Positions 16,190-26,588 of a DNA stretch of 49,518 bases are shown one piece after another (the first letter of the stretch is position 1; the number at the start of each line of letters is the position of its first letter). The notes beneath the pieces were generated by a model. It made no database searches and was not told the DNA's origin. It saw only the letters and a program-made list of their open reading frames with translations. Origin of the DNA: an uncultured Bacteroidota bacterium (GTDB taxonomy: Bacteria > Bacteroidota > Bacteroidia > Chitinophagales > Chitinophagaceae). A program made the position numbers and the translations under genes. Where the stretch lies: NCBI GenBank assembly GCA_903858475.1, contig CAIOIZ010000164.1, positions 1 through 49,518 of the forward strand. Direction: 5' to 3'.

Positions 16190-17458
16190 ATGAGAAAAAT
16201 TGATATTCTTGTAGAAAAAGAGCGGAATAGGCAGAAGTCATTTAGGTACAACTCCTATTTGAAAAAGGCCCTGGCTATTATTGAATCCTATCAGGCACAA
16301 GAGCCGCTGTCGGGTTATTTAAAAAAGGTTTTTGCAGCGGAAAAAAAATACGGGTCCACTGACCGAAAAAGCATTAGTGCGCTTTGTTATCTTTATTTTA
16401 GATTGGGTCATGCTGCAAAGGATTTGTCTATTGAGGAAAGAATTTTATTAGCCATTTATTTATGTGAACATATATCCAATGAAGTACTGGGCCTTCATCG
16501 CCCCGATTGGAATAATCAAATTGAGTGGAGTCTCCCTGAAAAAATAGGAAGTTTGCCCATGCCTTTTTCGGCATCATCGATTTTCCCTTTTAAGGATGAA
16601 TTAAGTGAAGGGGTTTCACTGGAAGCATTTGCACAATCCCATTTGCGACAACCTTTATTGTTTTTAAGACTTCGAAAGAAAACCTATGCGCTTTTGCTCG
16701 ACAGAATTAAAAAAAGCGGACTGTCCTATGAAATGATAGAGGAGCAATGCATCGCATTTCCTAATGGAAGCAAGGTAGAAGATATAATAAAAATTGACAC
16801 GGAAGCGGTAGTACAGGATTATAGTAGTCAGCAGGTTTTTAATTATTTAAAAAAATCTGCTGTGTTGGAAAGTTTAAAGCCTTTCCGAAAATATCATTTA
16901 GAATACAGACATACTCAAGTAATAAAAGCATGGGATTGTTGCGCTGCAAGTGGTGGTAAATCTATGCTACTATATGATGTGTTGGATAAGGGACTAAAAC
17001 CTACCGTAAGTGATATTCGATTATCAATATTAATGAATCTTCATCAACGGTTTAAAAAAGCCAATTTGCGATTCTATGATTATTTTATTGGCGATCTAGA
17101 GAAAAATATTTTACCTGAAATGAAAGATACGCCCTTTCCAATAGTGGTTTGTGATGCACCTTGTACAGGAAGCGGAACCTGGGGAAGAACGCCCGAACAA
17201 TTATATTTTTTTAAAAAAGAAACCATTCAGCTCTATGCCGAAAGGCAAAAAAAGATAGTTGCTACTGCCATTCCTCACTTGGCAAGTGGCGGATTGTTTT
17301 TCTATATTACTTGTTCAGTCTTTAAAGCAGAAAATGAAGAAGTAGCTGCATTTATTCAATCTCAATTTGGATTGGAACAAGTGCACCTTGAATTATTGAA
17401 AGGTTGGGATAAACAAGCCGATAGCATGTTTGTTGCGGTGTTTAAAAAAAATAACTAA
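16190..17458 (+). CDS. RsmB/NOP2-family RNA m5C methyltransferase
   Basis: 422 residues. The N-terminal ~240 residues are a divergent substrate-recognition region. The methyltransferase core has AWDCCAASGGKS (247-258, SAM binding), DAPCTGSGTWGRTPEQ (from D322, with C325 of motif IV) and FYITCSVFKAENEEV (catalytic C375 of motif VI). The two-cysteine arrangement is that of RNA cytosine-5 methyltransferases such as RsmB, which modifies 16S rRNA. The exact target is inferred from family only. No N-terminal NusB-like domain is obvious. The gene ends 29 bp before a long palindromic terminator. Confidence 0.9.
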   Translation: MRKIDILVEKERNRQKSFRYNSYLKKALAIIESYQAQEPLSGYLKKVFAAEKKYGSTDRKSISALCYLYFRLGHAAKDLSIEERILLAIYLCEHISNEVLGLHRPDWNNQIEWSLPEKIGSLPMPFSASSIFPFKDELSEGVSLEAFAQSHLRQPLLFLRLRKKTYALLLDRIKKSGLSYEMIEEQCIAFPNGSKVEDIIKIDTEAVVQDYSSQQVFNYLKKSAVLESLKPFRKYHLEYRHTQVIKAWDCCAASGGKSMLLYDVLDKGLKPTVSDIRLSILMNLHQRFKKANLRFYDYFIGDLEKNILPEMKDTPFPIVVCDAPCTGSGTWGRTPEQLYFFKKETIQLYAERQKKIVATAIPHLASGGLFFYITCSVFKAENEEVAAFIQSQFGLEQVHLELLKGWDKQADSMFVAVFKKNN

Positions 17459-17486
17459 TTGAAAATTGCTATAATTTTAAATTGAT

Positions 17487-17542
17487 TGTATTTATAAAAA
17501 ATGCCCCTATCAACGTTGATAGGGGCATTTTTTATAAATACA
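17487..17542. terminator. 56-bp perfect palindrome, bidirectional terminator
   Basis: Bases 17487-17514 are exactly complementary to 17515-17542: a 28-bp inverted repeat with no spacer. The core is ATGCCCCTATCAAC and its complement, flanked by A6 on the left and T6 on the right, so each strand ends its stem in a T-run. It sits between the convergent genes at 16190-17458 (+) and sprA (-), ending 2 bp from the sprA stop codon. Confidence 0.93.
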
Positions 17543-17544
17543 TT

Positions 17545-20500
17545 TTATTGAGCTAATGAAATTCTTACCTGCACACCTGCCCTTGTGTTGGTAACAGGAG
17601 CACTAGAGGATATATACGGCATTACCTTGCGTTGGTCGAAATAAAATTTAATGTTAACACGGTTGCTGAGGAAATAATCAATGGTAGGCGAAATAGTAAT
17701 TTCTTTACTACCAGCTGTTGCAAAATTATTATCCTGATCCAATCGACTGTTGGCGGTTACATTATCTCTTATTTTGAAATCCAACCTAAAATTGATTTCA
17801 TTTTCCAATTTGCTGGAAGCATTTTTACTGTCTTCCTTACTGCGAAGGAATTTCGGCCAAGGGATATTAAATGGCATTTTTAAACCTTTCTTGCGATAGC
17901 CAGCTCCAATGGTGAACTCTGTGCTTCTTTGTTCGCTCAATTGGAAATCAATCAAACTCAAACTCAGTGTTCTCGATTTAGCATATTCAAACTTAGCCTG
18001 CAATTGGTTGGTGAACATCATATCTATTCCAATCAGCGGACTAAATTGTTCTTGAATTGTTATGTTAGGAACAAGGTAGTAGGGTATGTAATTTTTTGAA
18101 CTGGTATCAATAAAGCTTGGGTAGCCATACCTAGATACATCTTGATATAGTAAGGCCGAGGTAAAGCCATTCATACTCAGGTTGCTGGTATAGCCATGCG
18201 ACAAAGTAAAATTGGTAAATATTTTCTCTAATCCTTTTACCCTGCTGAGGCCATTGTAATCTATTCTCCAGTTTGGTTTTGGAATAATTGCCCTAAATGG
18301 ATTTGATTTGATATTGGGATTATTTTGTTTTACCAATGCAACACTTTCTGGGCTTTGCCCTGTGTAGGCAGCGATAAAGGAAGGTATTAAAACATCCACT
18401 GAATATTTGCCATACCCAACATTGTAACCATCTGCACTGGTTGTGCCATTGGTATATGGATTTAATTTTCCAAGTCGGCTAGACAGTATTTTTCTATTTG
18501 CCTGAAAGGTTTTGAAGGTTTCAGAAACCTGATTGGGGTCAAATTTTCCAAACAATGTTTTAAATGCAATGTAGGTGATATCAAAGCCGCCACCTGCATA
18601 TGGGTTGAGGTGTTGGAATTTATAATTAGTGCCACCCGTAGTATCAACAAATTTAAAGGTCTCGCTAAAGTTCTTACTGAAAGTCTTACTCAGGTTTACC
18701 GTAATATTTAAATCTCGAATAGGCTCTAGAGTAGCGCTTATGGTTAAACGCTGATCGAAATTTTGCATGAACAAAGAATTGAAAGTAGTATCCTTTGTAA
18801 TCAATCCCTTAGCAGCTTTGCTATTTATCCAAGTGCTATCTGGTTGTCGGCCTAAAATAAAATCTGCCCCTGGAGCCATGCTCTTCCAGTTTTGCCCTAC
18901 ATATTGCGTACTATCATTGTAACCAGGTAACCGGGTATTGCTATTTTCCGACAGAGAGAAATTGGCCTGTTTGATACTAGTCAATAATTTGAGGAAACCT
19001 CTACCCAGTCCGGCTGTATACGGCATAGCAGATTTGTCAACAGTACGTTTTCTTTTCAACACTTTTCGTCCACTCTTCAACGTTACTGAATCTTTAGTAA
19101 TGGTTATTCTCTTTTTCCATCTTTCCTTGTCTTCTTTATTGGGTGGTTGCTCTAAGCTGCGCAACCATTTGCTTTTTTGGTAAAGCCTAGTGAAATCCAT
19201 TTGTAAAGTAGCTTCTTCTTGTTGTCCGTTTTCAAGAATATTGCCAAGGTTAACAGCTAATCGGCTAGCGCCAATCCATTTGTAACTAGCTTGGTATTTT
19301 ACGTTGGCCGTCATCCAGTCGATCAATGGGAATTTGGCAGTTGGTAATGTATAAGAGAAATTAGCCGTGTGACTATAAAGGGTGTTTCTACCGCCTTTTA
19401 CTAGATTTTTCCAGATGCTGTCTTTTTTAATTTTGCTATCGATGCGCCCAATCGGCTCATCAATCCTGGCATTGTTGGCAGCAGTGAAATCAAAATTGAT
19501 TGAGCGTGTAAGACTCCACCTCATGATATAATCGCGTTGGAAAGTGAAATACTTATCATAGGTTTCAGGTATGGTATACTTAGAGGCGCCTACGCTTCTT
19601 GGACGTACTGCACCAAACTGTCTTTGAATATCAGCTCTGAAACTTAATTGCGAAGGAATAAAATTGATATTCGCATCTTTTATTAAATCGAACCAATGTG
19701 TTTTTGTTTTCTTGAATAGCTTTTTAAATGGTTCTATGTATTTTGGTTGTGGGGAGAAATTGTAGCCCAAGCCTCCTCTGTGTCGAGTTACTTCATTGCT
19801 TTCAATCAATGGATTGTGGCTAATGGTTTGAATATAAGAATAACTTACATCCACATTGCTGATATCGTATATTTTGGGTTTCCCTTTACCAGTTTTGTTT
19901 TTTCTTACATTGGTAAAATTGAGGGTTTTGGTACTGGTAAAATCAATGGCATCATTGCGAACAGAATCTTTGTTCTTACTCGTTTGCAGTTTGTCTTTCA
20001 GTTTAATATCCTTGTCGTAAGGGTCGTATTCAGGTGTGCTGACAGTTTGCGTGTAGCCACCATAGAACGGAATGTCGATGCCCCATTTTTTAGGCAATAA
20101 TTTTCCTAATTGCAAATTAGCCGCTGCATCAAACTGGTAAAAATTATCACGTGCTCTATCATTCACTCTTTGTTCTAAAGTGCCCCAGTTTTTTGTGTGT
20201 GCATTGCCTGACAGTGATATCGTTCCAAGATCAGCTAAGGTCATGTCTACTCTTACCAAGGCTGCCCCACCACCTTGTTCATCCAAGGAAGATAGTCTCA
20301 GTTCATTGGCCCAAATTTCGCCACAGGCTGAACTGGCTTTTGTATTTTCAACCCCAATTAAAATGCCGGTAATTTCAGCCAAATTCGGACTTCCCATCAC
20401 AGAATAGGTTTGACCACTACTTTGTAATTGTCGGAATATTTGAGTTACTGAAGTACTTGACAAATTCCTGCTTTCTTTTAATTTTACCAAGGACTGTAAG

Positions 20501-23500
20501 TCAAGGTCTAATGAATTGCTAGCGCTCCATAAAGTGTCATTGTAGGTATCTGTATCCGGGCCAAGGCTAGCAGCATTCAAATTCGTTAGGTTTAAAGGAA
20601 TTCGGATTTCATAATAATTGCTAACAAAATCATTTCCCAATCGAATCACCGCTGTTAAATCTTTATCGTTTAATATAGTAGCGGCTTTCTTTTCAGCATG
20701 AAGGAATAAAGATAATTTCCTGAATTGTCTTAAGTCCTTATTCGCAAAAGTTTGAAATACCCCTCTTGCGTCGCCTTTGCTTAAACCACAAAACTGCATA
20801 CTTAAGGCTTGCTCATTTTGTAAAAGATTTACACCATTGTTACTAAGGGTTTGTACCCTTTGTATTTCTTTAGGTGTACGGTAGGGCAATGGAGTACGTT
20901 GATCATTTTCCTCAATGTTCACCGCACTTACATTAAATGTAGTGGCACCTGGTGTAAGTGGATTGAAATTATTGGTACTGTCAATTTTATATTTAAAGGT
21001 TCTCCAGATATTGCGACTTAATTGCAATAATCCAAATCGCATGGTTACACTATCAGAAAAATCTGTGAGGAACATTCTGATGAAGCGGATGGATTTAAAG
21101 TCGGGAATATTGCCTATTTTTTTATTATAGGAGTTGATGGGAATTCGAAACTGATACCAAATTTCATTGCGCCCAGTACCATCGGCAAGATTTACGCCTA
21201 CTGATTTTTTATCAACGATATAATTTTGGCCTATTTGCATTTCGGTTGCAGTAGGCGGTTTAATATCAACAATGTATTGGAAGTATTCTTCTGTTTGGTT
21301 GAGGGTATTGTCTCTATTCAAATCTTCCGCATCTGGATATAAAGTAGCGGCGGAGGAGAATTGAGAATTGGTATTAGCAAGAGGAGAATTGCCTTGTGTA
21401 TTATTGAAATTTTTATACCGCTTTAAAATGCCATCTCCTGTACCAAAGGCATCACTGCGGTAATGAGTATAGTCATCGCTACTTGGATCAGTTTGAACTT
21501 TGGAGAAAGCAGCTGCTGATACAAGTGGTTGAAGATTGGTTAAGAATGCATTCCTTTTAACTCTTTCGCTGTCATCATTATTGCCATCTAAGCCAACATC
21601 CTGATATGCTCTATCACCGGGTTCATTGCTGAAGGCGTTGGTAACTTGAATAGGATTGCGCGGTACTTTACCCCAATTGGTATTGTCAATAGGAGCGGCG
21701 GGTGCATTGGGTGTTGGTAATCCATTTTCATAAAAACGACGGCCATCCTTTAATATATCTTCCGATATATTACCTAGATTAAAATAGAGTTTTCCTCCTG
21801 TGGAGGCAGGGTTTTTAATGAATGGATCTTGCATCCAGAATTCGATAAATTCAATATTGCCTGTTTCAAAATCGGGCTGGTCGATCGAGCGCATCAGGCC
21901 ACCCCATCTTGCTTTAGGATTTTGAAGCTTACCATCGTTGGCAATACTACCAAGCGATGCATCGTAATTATAGGGGCCTCTTTGATAGGGATAATAACTA
22001 AGGTCAAAAGTTTGTAATTGACTTTCACCAAAGCCTGTTGTTTTTTGCGGGAATATTTCTTTTTGGTAAACCTGTCTAACCCTTGGATCACTTAATTCAA
22101 CTCGGTCGTTGGCAAAAGGATTATTAGGGCCCTTGTATTGTTGTAAAGTAGGTTCAATTTGATACCAAGCAATTTGCGCCCTATTTTTTCCGTAGTTAAT
22201 ATCATCATTGGCAATTGCTTCGGGGAATAGAATAGTGGTGCCAGTTTTATCAGTAGCACCTAGTGGAGTACTAGCTAATGCCCAGCTAATAGGAGGGAAG
22301 CGCAAGTCAATACCAGATTTGGTGCCTTCAAAATCATCTAGATACACCAGCCCATTATTGCCTTTACCAATTTGTGGAGCATGACCGGGTTTCAAATAAG
22401 CAGCTTCCGCGTATACATTGACGTTAGAAGCGGCGGTTGTTTGATAAAAAGGAAGTTTGTCCAGGATCTTTGTAAATCTTGGCATATCCTTTCGGTAATT
22501 CATATCCAATCCGTACATGGTATTGCGGATGGGTTCGTTGGTACCACCTGCATTATTATTATCATAAGCCACTTTGGTAAAGAAGGGTCTTTCTCCCAAG
22601 CGAACCAATGTTCCACCAAAACTCAATTGTGTTTTTAGTGTATTCTTTGCCTGATAATCTAAGCGAAGTCCGATATAATTTCGTTGTTGAATGCCGAAGC
22701 TGGCATTGTTTTCAAAATTCACTTGTGCCTGTTGGCCAGAATTTATGATAGCCTGGTTGGTAATTTTGATTGTACCTAAATCATAGTTAATGTCATAATC
22801 GACTCCTTCTAGTAATTGGCGTCCACCTGCAGTAACGGAAACGGATCCACGCGGAATATTGTAACCTATACTGATGTCGGAGGATCCTGATGTTTTAGCG
22901 GAGCCTTTCAACACGAATCTATTCAGGTTGGGATACTGTAAAGCAACTGCTTTAATAGAATCGTACAATGCATAATAAAAAGTATCTTTTGCTGTAGCAG
23001 GAGGTGATGGACTATACACTTGATTGGCTAAGTCGCGCCCAAATGGTTCCAGTACAGGAAATACAACCCTACTGTATTCAGAAATAACGGTCCAGTCGGG
23101 CACAAAGTCAAATACACCATCAGGCTGTGGATCGAGTTGGTTATTTAATCTATCAAGGTTGATCAAGGAGATGATCGGCGTGCCTAGATTTTTATTTCCA
23201 AAAGGTACATAGCGCTTCCAACCTAATGCAGGTTCCTGATACAATACATCCAATTTAAAATCAGCCGAAGTCAATGTGCCATAACCAACTGAATAAACAT
23301 TCTTCATCATTAAACCCCACAATGGAAGGGTGGTTCTTTGTGAAGTAGATTTCAATAATTTTAAGTATAATATTTTTTGTGTGGCGGTTGCGCTATCGGG
23401 AGGTAAATCCTGACTGAATTCTCCTACTTGATAAATTTTACCATTGTAAGAATATTGGTAGGCTACTGCCAACACTTCGTCTGTTTGTAAGGGTTGGCTG

Positions 23501-24852
23501 AGTGAAATAAAACCTGCTTGTCTATTGAATTTATATTGGGTACTATCCAATTTACGGGCGAAGGTTTTTTCAAATTGTTCTACAGGTCTTAAACCGGCCG
23601 TTAATAAATTATTATACACTAATGCAGGGTTTCTATTGCCTGGATTAGAACGAAGACTTGCGAATAAAGGATTGGCATCATTAAAAGGGAGGCCAGGATT
23701 AACTGGGTTTACAACACCTGGTTGACTTTCGCCAAGGTCCATGAAGCCTACTACATCTCTTGTTTCGGTAGTGGTACCATTTCTGTTGGTTACCCAAACT
23801 TCCAATCTCAATATTTGAACCGGTGTAGTAACAGCCGGCAAATTTTTCATTACTTTATTATAGTTGCTTTTGAAATATTGCGCCAATAAAAAGTGTCTAT
23901 TTTCTTCGTATTCGTCTGCTTTAATTTCAAATTGTTGAGAGGCTGTACCTCCTTGTAAGTTGGCAGATTGTCGAGTTGATTTTTGATTGGCAAATACGGC
24001 GGTCATAAACAATTTACCAAACTGCAATTGGGTTTTTAATCCAAATAGTTGTTGTGCGCCAGGTATCAAGGTAGCCCTAGAGGGGAAGGACACATTTCCA
24101 GCTTCCAGTCTTTTGATGATTTCGTCATCCGTGCCAGTATAATCTAGCTTAAGTTGATTGTCAAAATCGAAATTGGCTAGGGTATTATAATTAATGGGAA
24201 ATTTAAGTTTGTCTCCAATATTGGCATTTACATTTACCTGCGCATTCATGTCAAAATCAAAGCCGCCATTTTTTCGGGCTCTTTCGGGTAATGTAGGGTT
24301 CTTGATATTTTGACCTTGATAGCCTGCGGTGATATCCACATTACCTTGCGGAGTAATATTGATTTTGCCATTGCCAAATAATCGATTGAAAAGATTCTCG
24401 TATAAATTCAAGCGAGGTTTGATGCCCACTTTTCTATTCAGGATACTAAGGGTATTCGCTCTTTTTTTAAAGTAATCGACCTCAGCCTGGCGACCTCTTA
24501 ATTGCCAAAACTCTGCATAAGTATAGCTGTTAGGGCTGCGATAGTATTTGTTTCCAATCTTTTCATAAATAGTATAGGTACGAGTTTTGTAATCATAGAC
24601 AACGCTGTCTTTTAAATTGCTAGGTCTACCTAAATCATAAGTGCTTTTATTGCTACCCGGAAATGCATTGCCTTGATCTTTGATTTGATAGTGTAAGCTG
24701 TCTCTATAATTGACAGGCACTGTATCGATTTTATTGTGCTCAAGGAAAGGGAGGGGGTTACCTGCCAGTGCATAGGGAGTTGGTACAAGTAAAAAAATTA
24801 CCAATACAATAAAGCCCGTTAATAGTAAAAAACGATTTCTTATAAGCAACAT
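17545..24852 (-). CDS. sprA: SprA, outer-membrane translocon of the type IX secretion system
   Basis: 2435 residues, the expected size for SprA (Sov), the giant ~36-strand beta-barrel through which T9SS cargo crosses the outer membrane. The N-terminus has a hydrophobic export signal (residues ~5-30). Typical family stretches follow: PRLNLYENLFNRLFGNGKIN, NPTLPERARKNGGFDFDMN, LKLDYTGTDDEIIKRLEAGN, IPGAQQLFGLKTQLQFGKL, YKFNRQAGFISL and GTKSGIDLRFPPISW. SprA_N-type repeats are expected in the first half. The C-terminus (NRVNIKFYFDQRKVMPYISS ... VQVRISLAQ) is a final beta-strand pair. It begins 28 bp after ruvA, an arrangement often seen in this phylum. Required for secretion of the sorting-domain proteins found in this window and, where present, for gliding. 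No frame disruption was seen. Confidence 0.97.
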   Translation of the reverse strand: MLLIRNRFLLLTGFIVLVIFLLVPTPYALAGNPLPFLEHNKIDTVPVNYRDSLHYQIKDQGNAFPGSNKSTYDLGRPSNLKDSVVYDYKTRTYTIYEKIGNKYYRSPNSYTYAEFWQLRGRQAEVDYFKKRANTLSILNRKVGIKPRLNLYENLFNRLFGNGKINITPQGNVDITAGYQGQNIKNPTLPERARKNGGFDFDMNAQVNVNANIGDKLKFPINYNTLANFDFDNQLKLDYTGTDDEIIKRLEAGNVSFPSRATLIPGAQQLFGLKTQLQFGKLFMTAVFANQKSTRQSANLQGGTASQQFEIKADEYEENRHFLLAQYFKSNYNKVMKNLPAVTTPVQILRLEVWVTNRNGTTTETRDVVGFMDLGESQPGVVNPVNPGLPFNDANPLFASLRSNPGNRNPALVYNNLLTAGLRPVEQFEKTFARKLDSTQYKFNRQAGFISLSQPLQTDEVLAVAYQYSYNGKIYQVGEFSQDLPPDSATATQKILYLKLLKSTSQRTTLPLWGLMMKNVYSVGYGTLTSADFKLDVLYQEPALGWKRYVPFGNKNLGTPIISLINLDRLNNQLDPQPDGVFDFVPDWTVISEYSRVVFPVLEPFGRDLANQVYSPSPPATAKDTFYYALYDSIKAVALQYPNLNRFVLKGSAKTSGSSDISIGYNIPRGSVSVTAGGRQLLEGVDYDINYDLGTIKITNQAIINSGQQAQVNFENNASFGIQQRNYIGLRLDYQAKNTLKTQLSFGGTLVRLGERPFFTKVAYDNNNAGGTNEPIRNTMYGLDMNYRKDMPRFTKILDKLPFYQTTAASNVNVYAEAAYLKPGHAPQIGKGNNGLVYLDDFEGTKSGIDLRFPPISWALASTPLGATDKTGTTILFPEAIANDDINYGKNRAQIAWYQIEPTLQQYKGPNNPFANDRVELSDPRVRQVYQKEIFPQKTTGFGESQLQTFDLSYYPYQRGPYNYDASLGSIANDGKLQNPKARWGGLMRSIDQPDFETGNIEFIEFWMQDPFIKNPASTGGKLYFNLGNISEDILKDGRRFYENGLPTPNAPAAPIDNTNWGKVPRNPIQVTNAFSNEPGDRAYQDVGLDGNNDDSERVKRNAFLTNLQPLVSAAAFSKVQTDPSSDDYTHYRSDAFGTGDGILKRYKNFNNTQGNSPLANTNSQFSSAATLYPDAEDLNRDNTLNQTEEYFQYIVDIKPPTATEMQIGQNYIVDKKSVGVNLADGTGRNEIWYQFRIPINSYNKKIGNIPDFKSIRFIRMFLTDFSDSVTMRFGLLQLSRNIWRTFKYKIDSTNNFNPLTPGATTFNVSAVNIEENDQRTPLPYRTPKEIQRVQTLSNNGVNLLQNEQALSMQFCGLSKGDARGVFQTFANKDLRQFRKLSLFLHAEKKAATILNDKDLTAVIRLGNDFVSNYYEIRIPLNLTNLNAASLGPDTDTYNDTLWSASNSLDLDLQSLVKLKESRNLSSTSVTQIFRQLQSSGQTYSVMGSPNLAEITGILIGVENTKASSACGEIWANELRLSSLDEQGGGAALVRVDMTLADLGTISLSGNAHTKNWGTLEQRVNDRARDNFYQFDAAANLQLGKLLPKKWGIDIPFYGGYTQTVSTPEYDPYDKDIKLKDKLQTSKNKDSVRNDAIDFTSTKTLNFTNVRKNKTGKGKPKIYDISNVDVSYSYIQTISHNPLIESNEVTRHRGGLGYNFSPQPKYIEPFKKLFKKTKTHWFDLIKDANINFIPSQLSFRADIQRQFGAVRPRSVGASKYTIPETYDKYFTFQRDYIMRWSLTRSINFDFTAANNARIDEPIGRIDSKIKKDSIWKNLVKGGRNTLYSHTANFSYTLPTAKFPLIDWMTANVKYQASYKWIGASRLAVNLGNILENGQQEEATLQMDFTRLYQKSKWLRSLEQPPNKEDKERWKKRITITKDSVTLKSGRKVLKRKRTVDKSAMPYTAGLGRGFLKLLTSIKQANFSLSENSNTRLPGYNDSTQYVGQNWKSMAPGADFILGRQPDSTWINSKAAKGLITKDTTFNSLFMQNFDQRLTISATLEPIRDLNITVNLSKTFSKNFSETFKFVDTTGGTNYKFQHLNPYAGGGFDITYIAFKTLFGKFDPNQVSETFKTFQANRKILSSRLGKLNPYTNGTTSADGYNVGYGKYSVDVLIPSFIAAYTGQSPESVALVKQNNPNIKSNPFRAIIPKPNWRIDYNGLSRVKGLEKIFTNFTLSHGYTSNLSMNGFTSALLYQDVSRYGYPSFIDTSSKNYIPYYLVPNITIQEQFSPLIGIDMMFTNQLQAKFEYAKSRTLSLSLIDFQLSEQRSTEFTIGAGYRKKGLKMPFNIPWPKFLRSKEDSKNASSKLENEINFRLDFKIRDNVTANSRLDQDNNFATAGSKEITISPTIDYFLSNRVNIKFYFDQRKVMPYISSSAPVTNTRAGVQVRISLAQ

Positions 24853-24880
24853 CCTGGAATCAGTTAACGTAGAGTTCTTA

Positions 24881-25465
24881 TCAAATGGCTTTTAGTGCTT
24901 TTTTTATTAAATCTTCTAATGGTATGGGTGGTTGTTCTGCCAGGATAATTTTTTGGATTGCCAGTTCAGCTTGTTGTCTAGATATTCCCAGGGATATTAG
25001 TGCATTCAACGCATCCTGCTCGGGAATATTGTTTTCTTGCTGCAAATTGCTGTTTTCTGTTGCAATTTTCCCCACTTTGTCCCTCAATTCAAGCACCAAT
25101 CTTTCTGCGGTTTTTTTCCCTATCCCCTTGATGCTTTCCAGCAACTTAACGTTGCCTTGCTGAATAGCCCTTGTTACTTCAGCTGGTTTAAGGGACGACA
25201 ACATCATTCTGGCAGTAGATGCACCTATACCTGAAACGCTGATTAGCAGGAGAAACATTTCTTTTTCTGCCTTATCAAAAAAGCCAAAAATTGTATGCCC
25301 ATCTTCTTTAATCTGTAAGTGAGTATATAGTTTACCCTCTTTCAGATCTTGAATATGGCTATACGTATTCAAGCTTATATTTACTTCAAATCCTATCCCA
25401 TTTACATCTATATAAATTTGGGCTGGATTCTTGTAAGAAAAAATACCTTTCAAATAAGCGTACAT
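24881..25465 (-). CDS. ruvA: Holliday junction branch migration protein RuvA
   Basis: 194 residues from the ATG at 25465, which gives the family start MYAYLKGIFSYKNP and IYIDVNGIGFEVNIS. The upstream in-frame extension is not conserved and would overlap the fabH promoter. The OB-fold domain I (residues 1-~65) is followed by domain II with two helix-hairpin-helix motifs, LLISVSGIGASTARMML and LLESIKGIGKKTAERLVLEL. The C-terminal domain III (ALNALISLGISRQQAELAI) binds RuvB. RuvA clamps Holliday junctions for RuvB-driven branch migration. It is divergent from fabH and probably co-transcribed with sprA. Confidence 0.96.
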   Translation of the reverse strand: MYAYLKGIFSYKNPAQIYIDVNGIGFEVNISLNTYSHIQDLKEGKLYTHLQIKEDGHTIFGFFDKAEKEMFLLLISVSGIGASTARMMLSSLKPAEVTRAIQQGNVKLLESIKGIGKKTAERLVLELRDKVGKIATENSNLQQENNIPEQDALNALISLGISRQQAELAIQKIILAEQPPIPLEDLIKKALKAI

Positions 25466-25540
25466 AATTAAACCTGTCAGAAGCGAAAATAAGTATAATT
25501 TGGCTGTCAGCCATTTAAAATGCGGGTATTGTTTTTTCTG

Positions 25541-25548
25541 TAAATTTG
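25541..25548 (+). promoter_or_regulatory. -7 box TAAATTTG of probable fabH promoter
   Basis: A perfect match to the Bacteroidetes -7 consensus TAnnTTTG, followed by CCCC, giving a start of transcription near 25555 and a ~30-nt leader for fabH. No good -33 TTTG is visible at the usual spacing. Confidence 0.45.
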
Positions 25549-25585
25549 CCCCCAAAATTTAACAGTTCAGCTAAATATCAATTAC

Positions 25586-26581
25586 ATGCAAAAAATTACT
25601 GCTGCAATCACTGCAGTTGGCGGATATGTACCGGAATATCGCCTTACGAACAAAGAATTGGAGACAATGGTAGATACCAATGACGAGTGGATTCGTAGTC
25701 GCACGGGTATCGAGGAAAGACGTATTCTAAAGGGGGAAGGCTTGGGAAGCAGTGATATGGCAGCTCCAGCGGTAAAAGAACTTTGTGAAAAAAGAGGGAT
25801 TTCACCCGCCGAGATTGATTGTATGATTTGTGCCACCGTTACACCTGATATGGTTTTTCCGGCTACCGCCAATATTGTATGCGATAAAATTGGTGCGGTC
25901 AACGCCTTTGGATTTGATGTAAGTGCTGCCTGCTCAGGCTTTTTGTTTGCCCTAACTACTGGCGCCAGTTTAATTGAGAGTGGCCGTTACAAAAAAGTAG
26001 TGGTAGTGGGAGTAGATAAAATGAGCGCTATTGTTGATTATACAGACCGCGCTACCTGTATCATTTTTGGAGATGGGGCAGGGGCAGTTTTATTGGAGCC
26101 CAATGAAGAAGGGGTAGGCGTGTTGGATAGTATCCTAAAAAGCGATGGAAGTGGAAAAGAGTTTTTACACATGAAAGCAGGAGGGTCTGTAAAGCCTGCT
26201 ACCATGGATACGGTATTGGCCAAAGAACATTATGCTTACCAAGAAGGACAAACGGTATTTAAATTTGCTGTAAAGGGAATGGCCGATGTTAGTTACGAAT
26301 TAATGCAAAAAAATAATCTTACTGCTGATGATATTGCTTGGTTGGTTCCACATCAGGCCAATTTAAGAATTATAGATGCCACTGCTCGCAGAATGGATTT
26401 ACCCAAAGAAAAAGTAATGATCAATATTGAAAAATATGGCAATACCACGGCAGCCACCTTACCACTTTGTTTATGGGACTGGGAAAAGCGTTTGAAGAAA
26501 GGCGATAATATAATTCTCGCTGCTTTTGGAGGCGGATTTACATGGGGAGCTACCTGGTTAAAATGGGCTTATAATTCTTAA
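25586..26581 (+). CDS. fabH: beta-ketoacyl-ACP synthase III
   Basis: 331 residues. The catalytic triad of KAS III is complete: C116 in [14 protein letters not shown]256 in [11 protein letters not shown] and N286 in [12 protein letters not shown]. Other family motifs are [26 protein letters not shown] and [13 protein letters not shown] at the C-terminus. It condenses acetyl-CoA (or a branched acyl-CoA) with malonyl-ACP to start fatty-acid synthesis. In Bacteroidota a branched-chain preference is common but cannot be read from sequence. It heads a plus-strand unit with the DUF2141 gene 7 bp downstream and is divergent from ruvA. Confidence 0.96.
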   Translation: MQKITAAITAVGGYVPEYRLTNKELETMVDTNDEWIRSRTGIEERRILKGEGLGSSDMAAPAVKELCEKRGISPAEIDCMICATVTPDMVFPATANIVCDKIGAVNAFGFDVSAACSGFLFALTTGASLIESGRYKKVVVVGVDKMSAIVDYTDRATCIIFGDGAGAVLLEPNEEGVGVLDSILKSDGSGKEFLHMKAGGSVKPATMDTVLAKEHYAYQEGQTVFKFAVKGMADVSYELMQKNNLTADDIAWLVPHQANLRIIDATARRMDLPKEKVMINIEKYGNTTAATLPLCLWDWEKRLKKGDNIILAAFGGGFTWGATWLKWAYNS

Positions 26582-26588
26582 GATAAGT

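Noticed and set aside
20000-21130. Short plus-strand frames inside sprA as possible antisense genes
   Set aside because: All are short, without start signals, and overlap a continuous conserved coding sequence.
25466-25555. 30-codon N-terminal extension of RuvA, which would look like a membrane segment
   Set aside because: RuvA family members start at MxAYLKG, and the extension overlaps the fabH promoter region.
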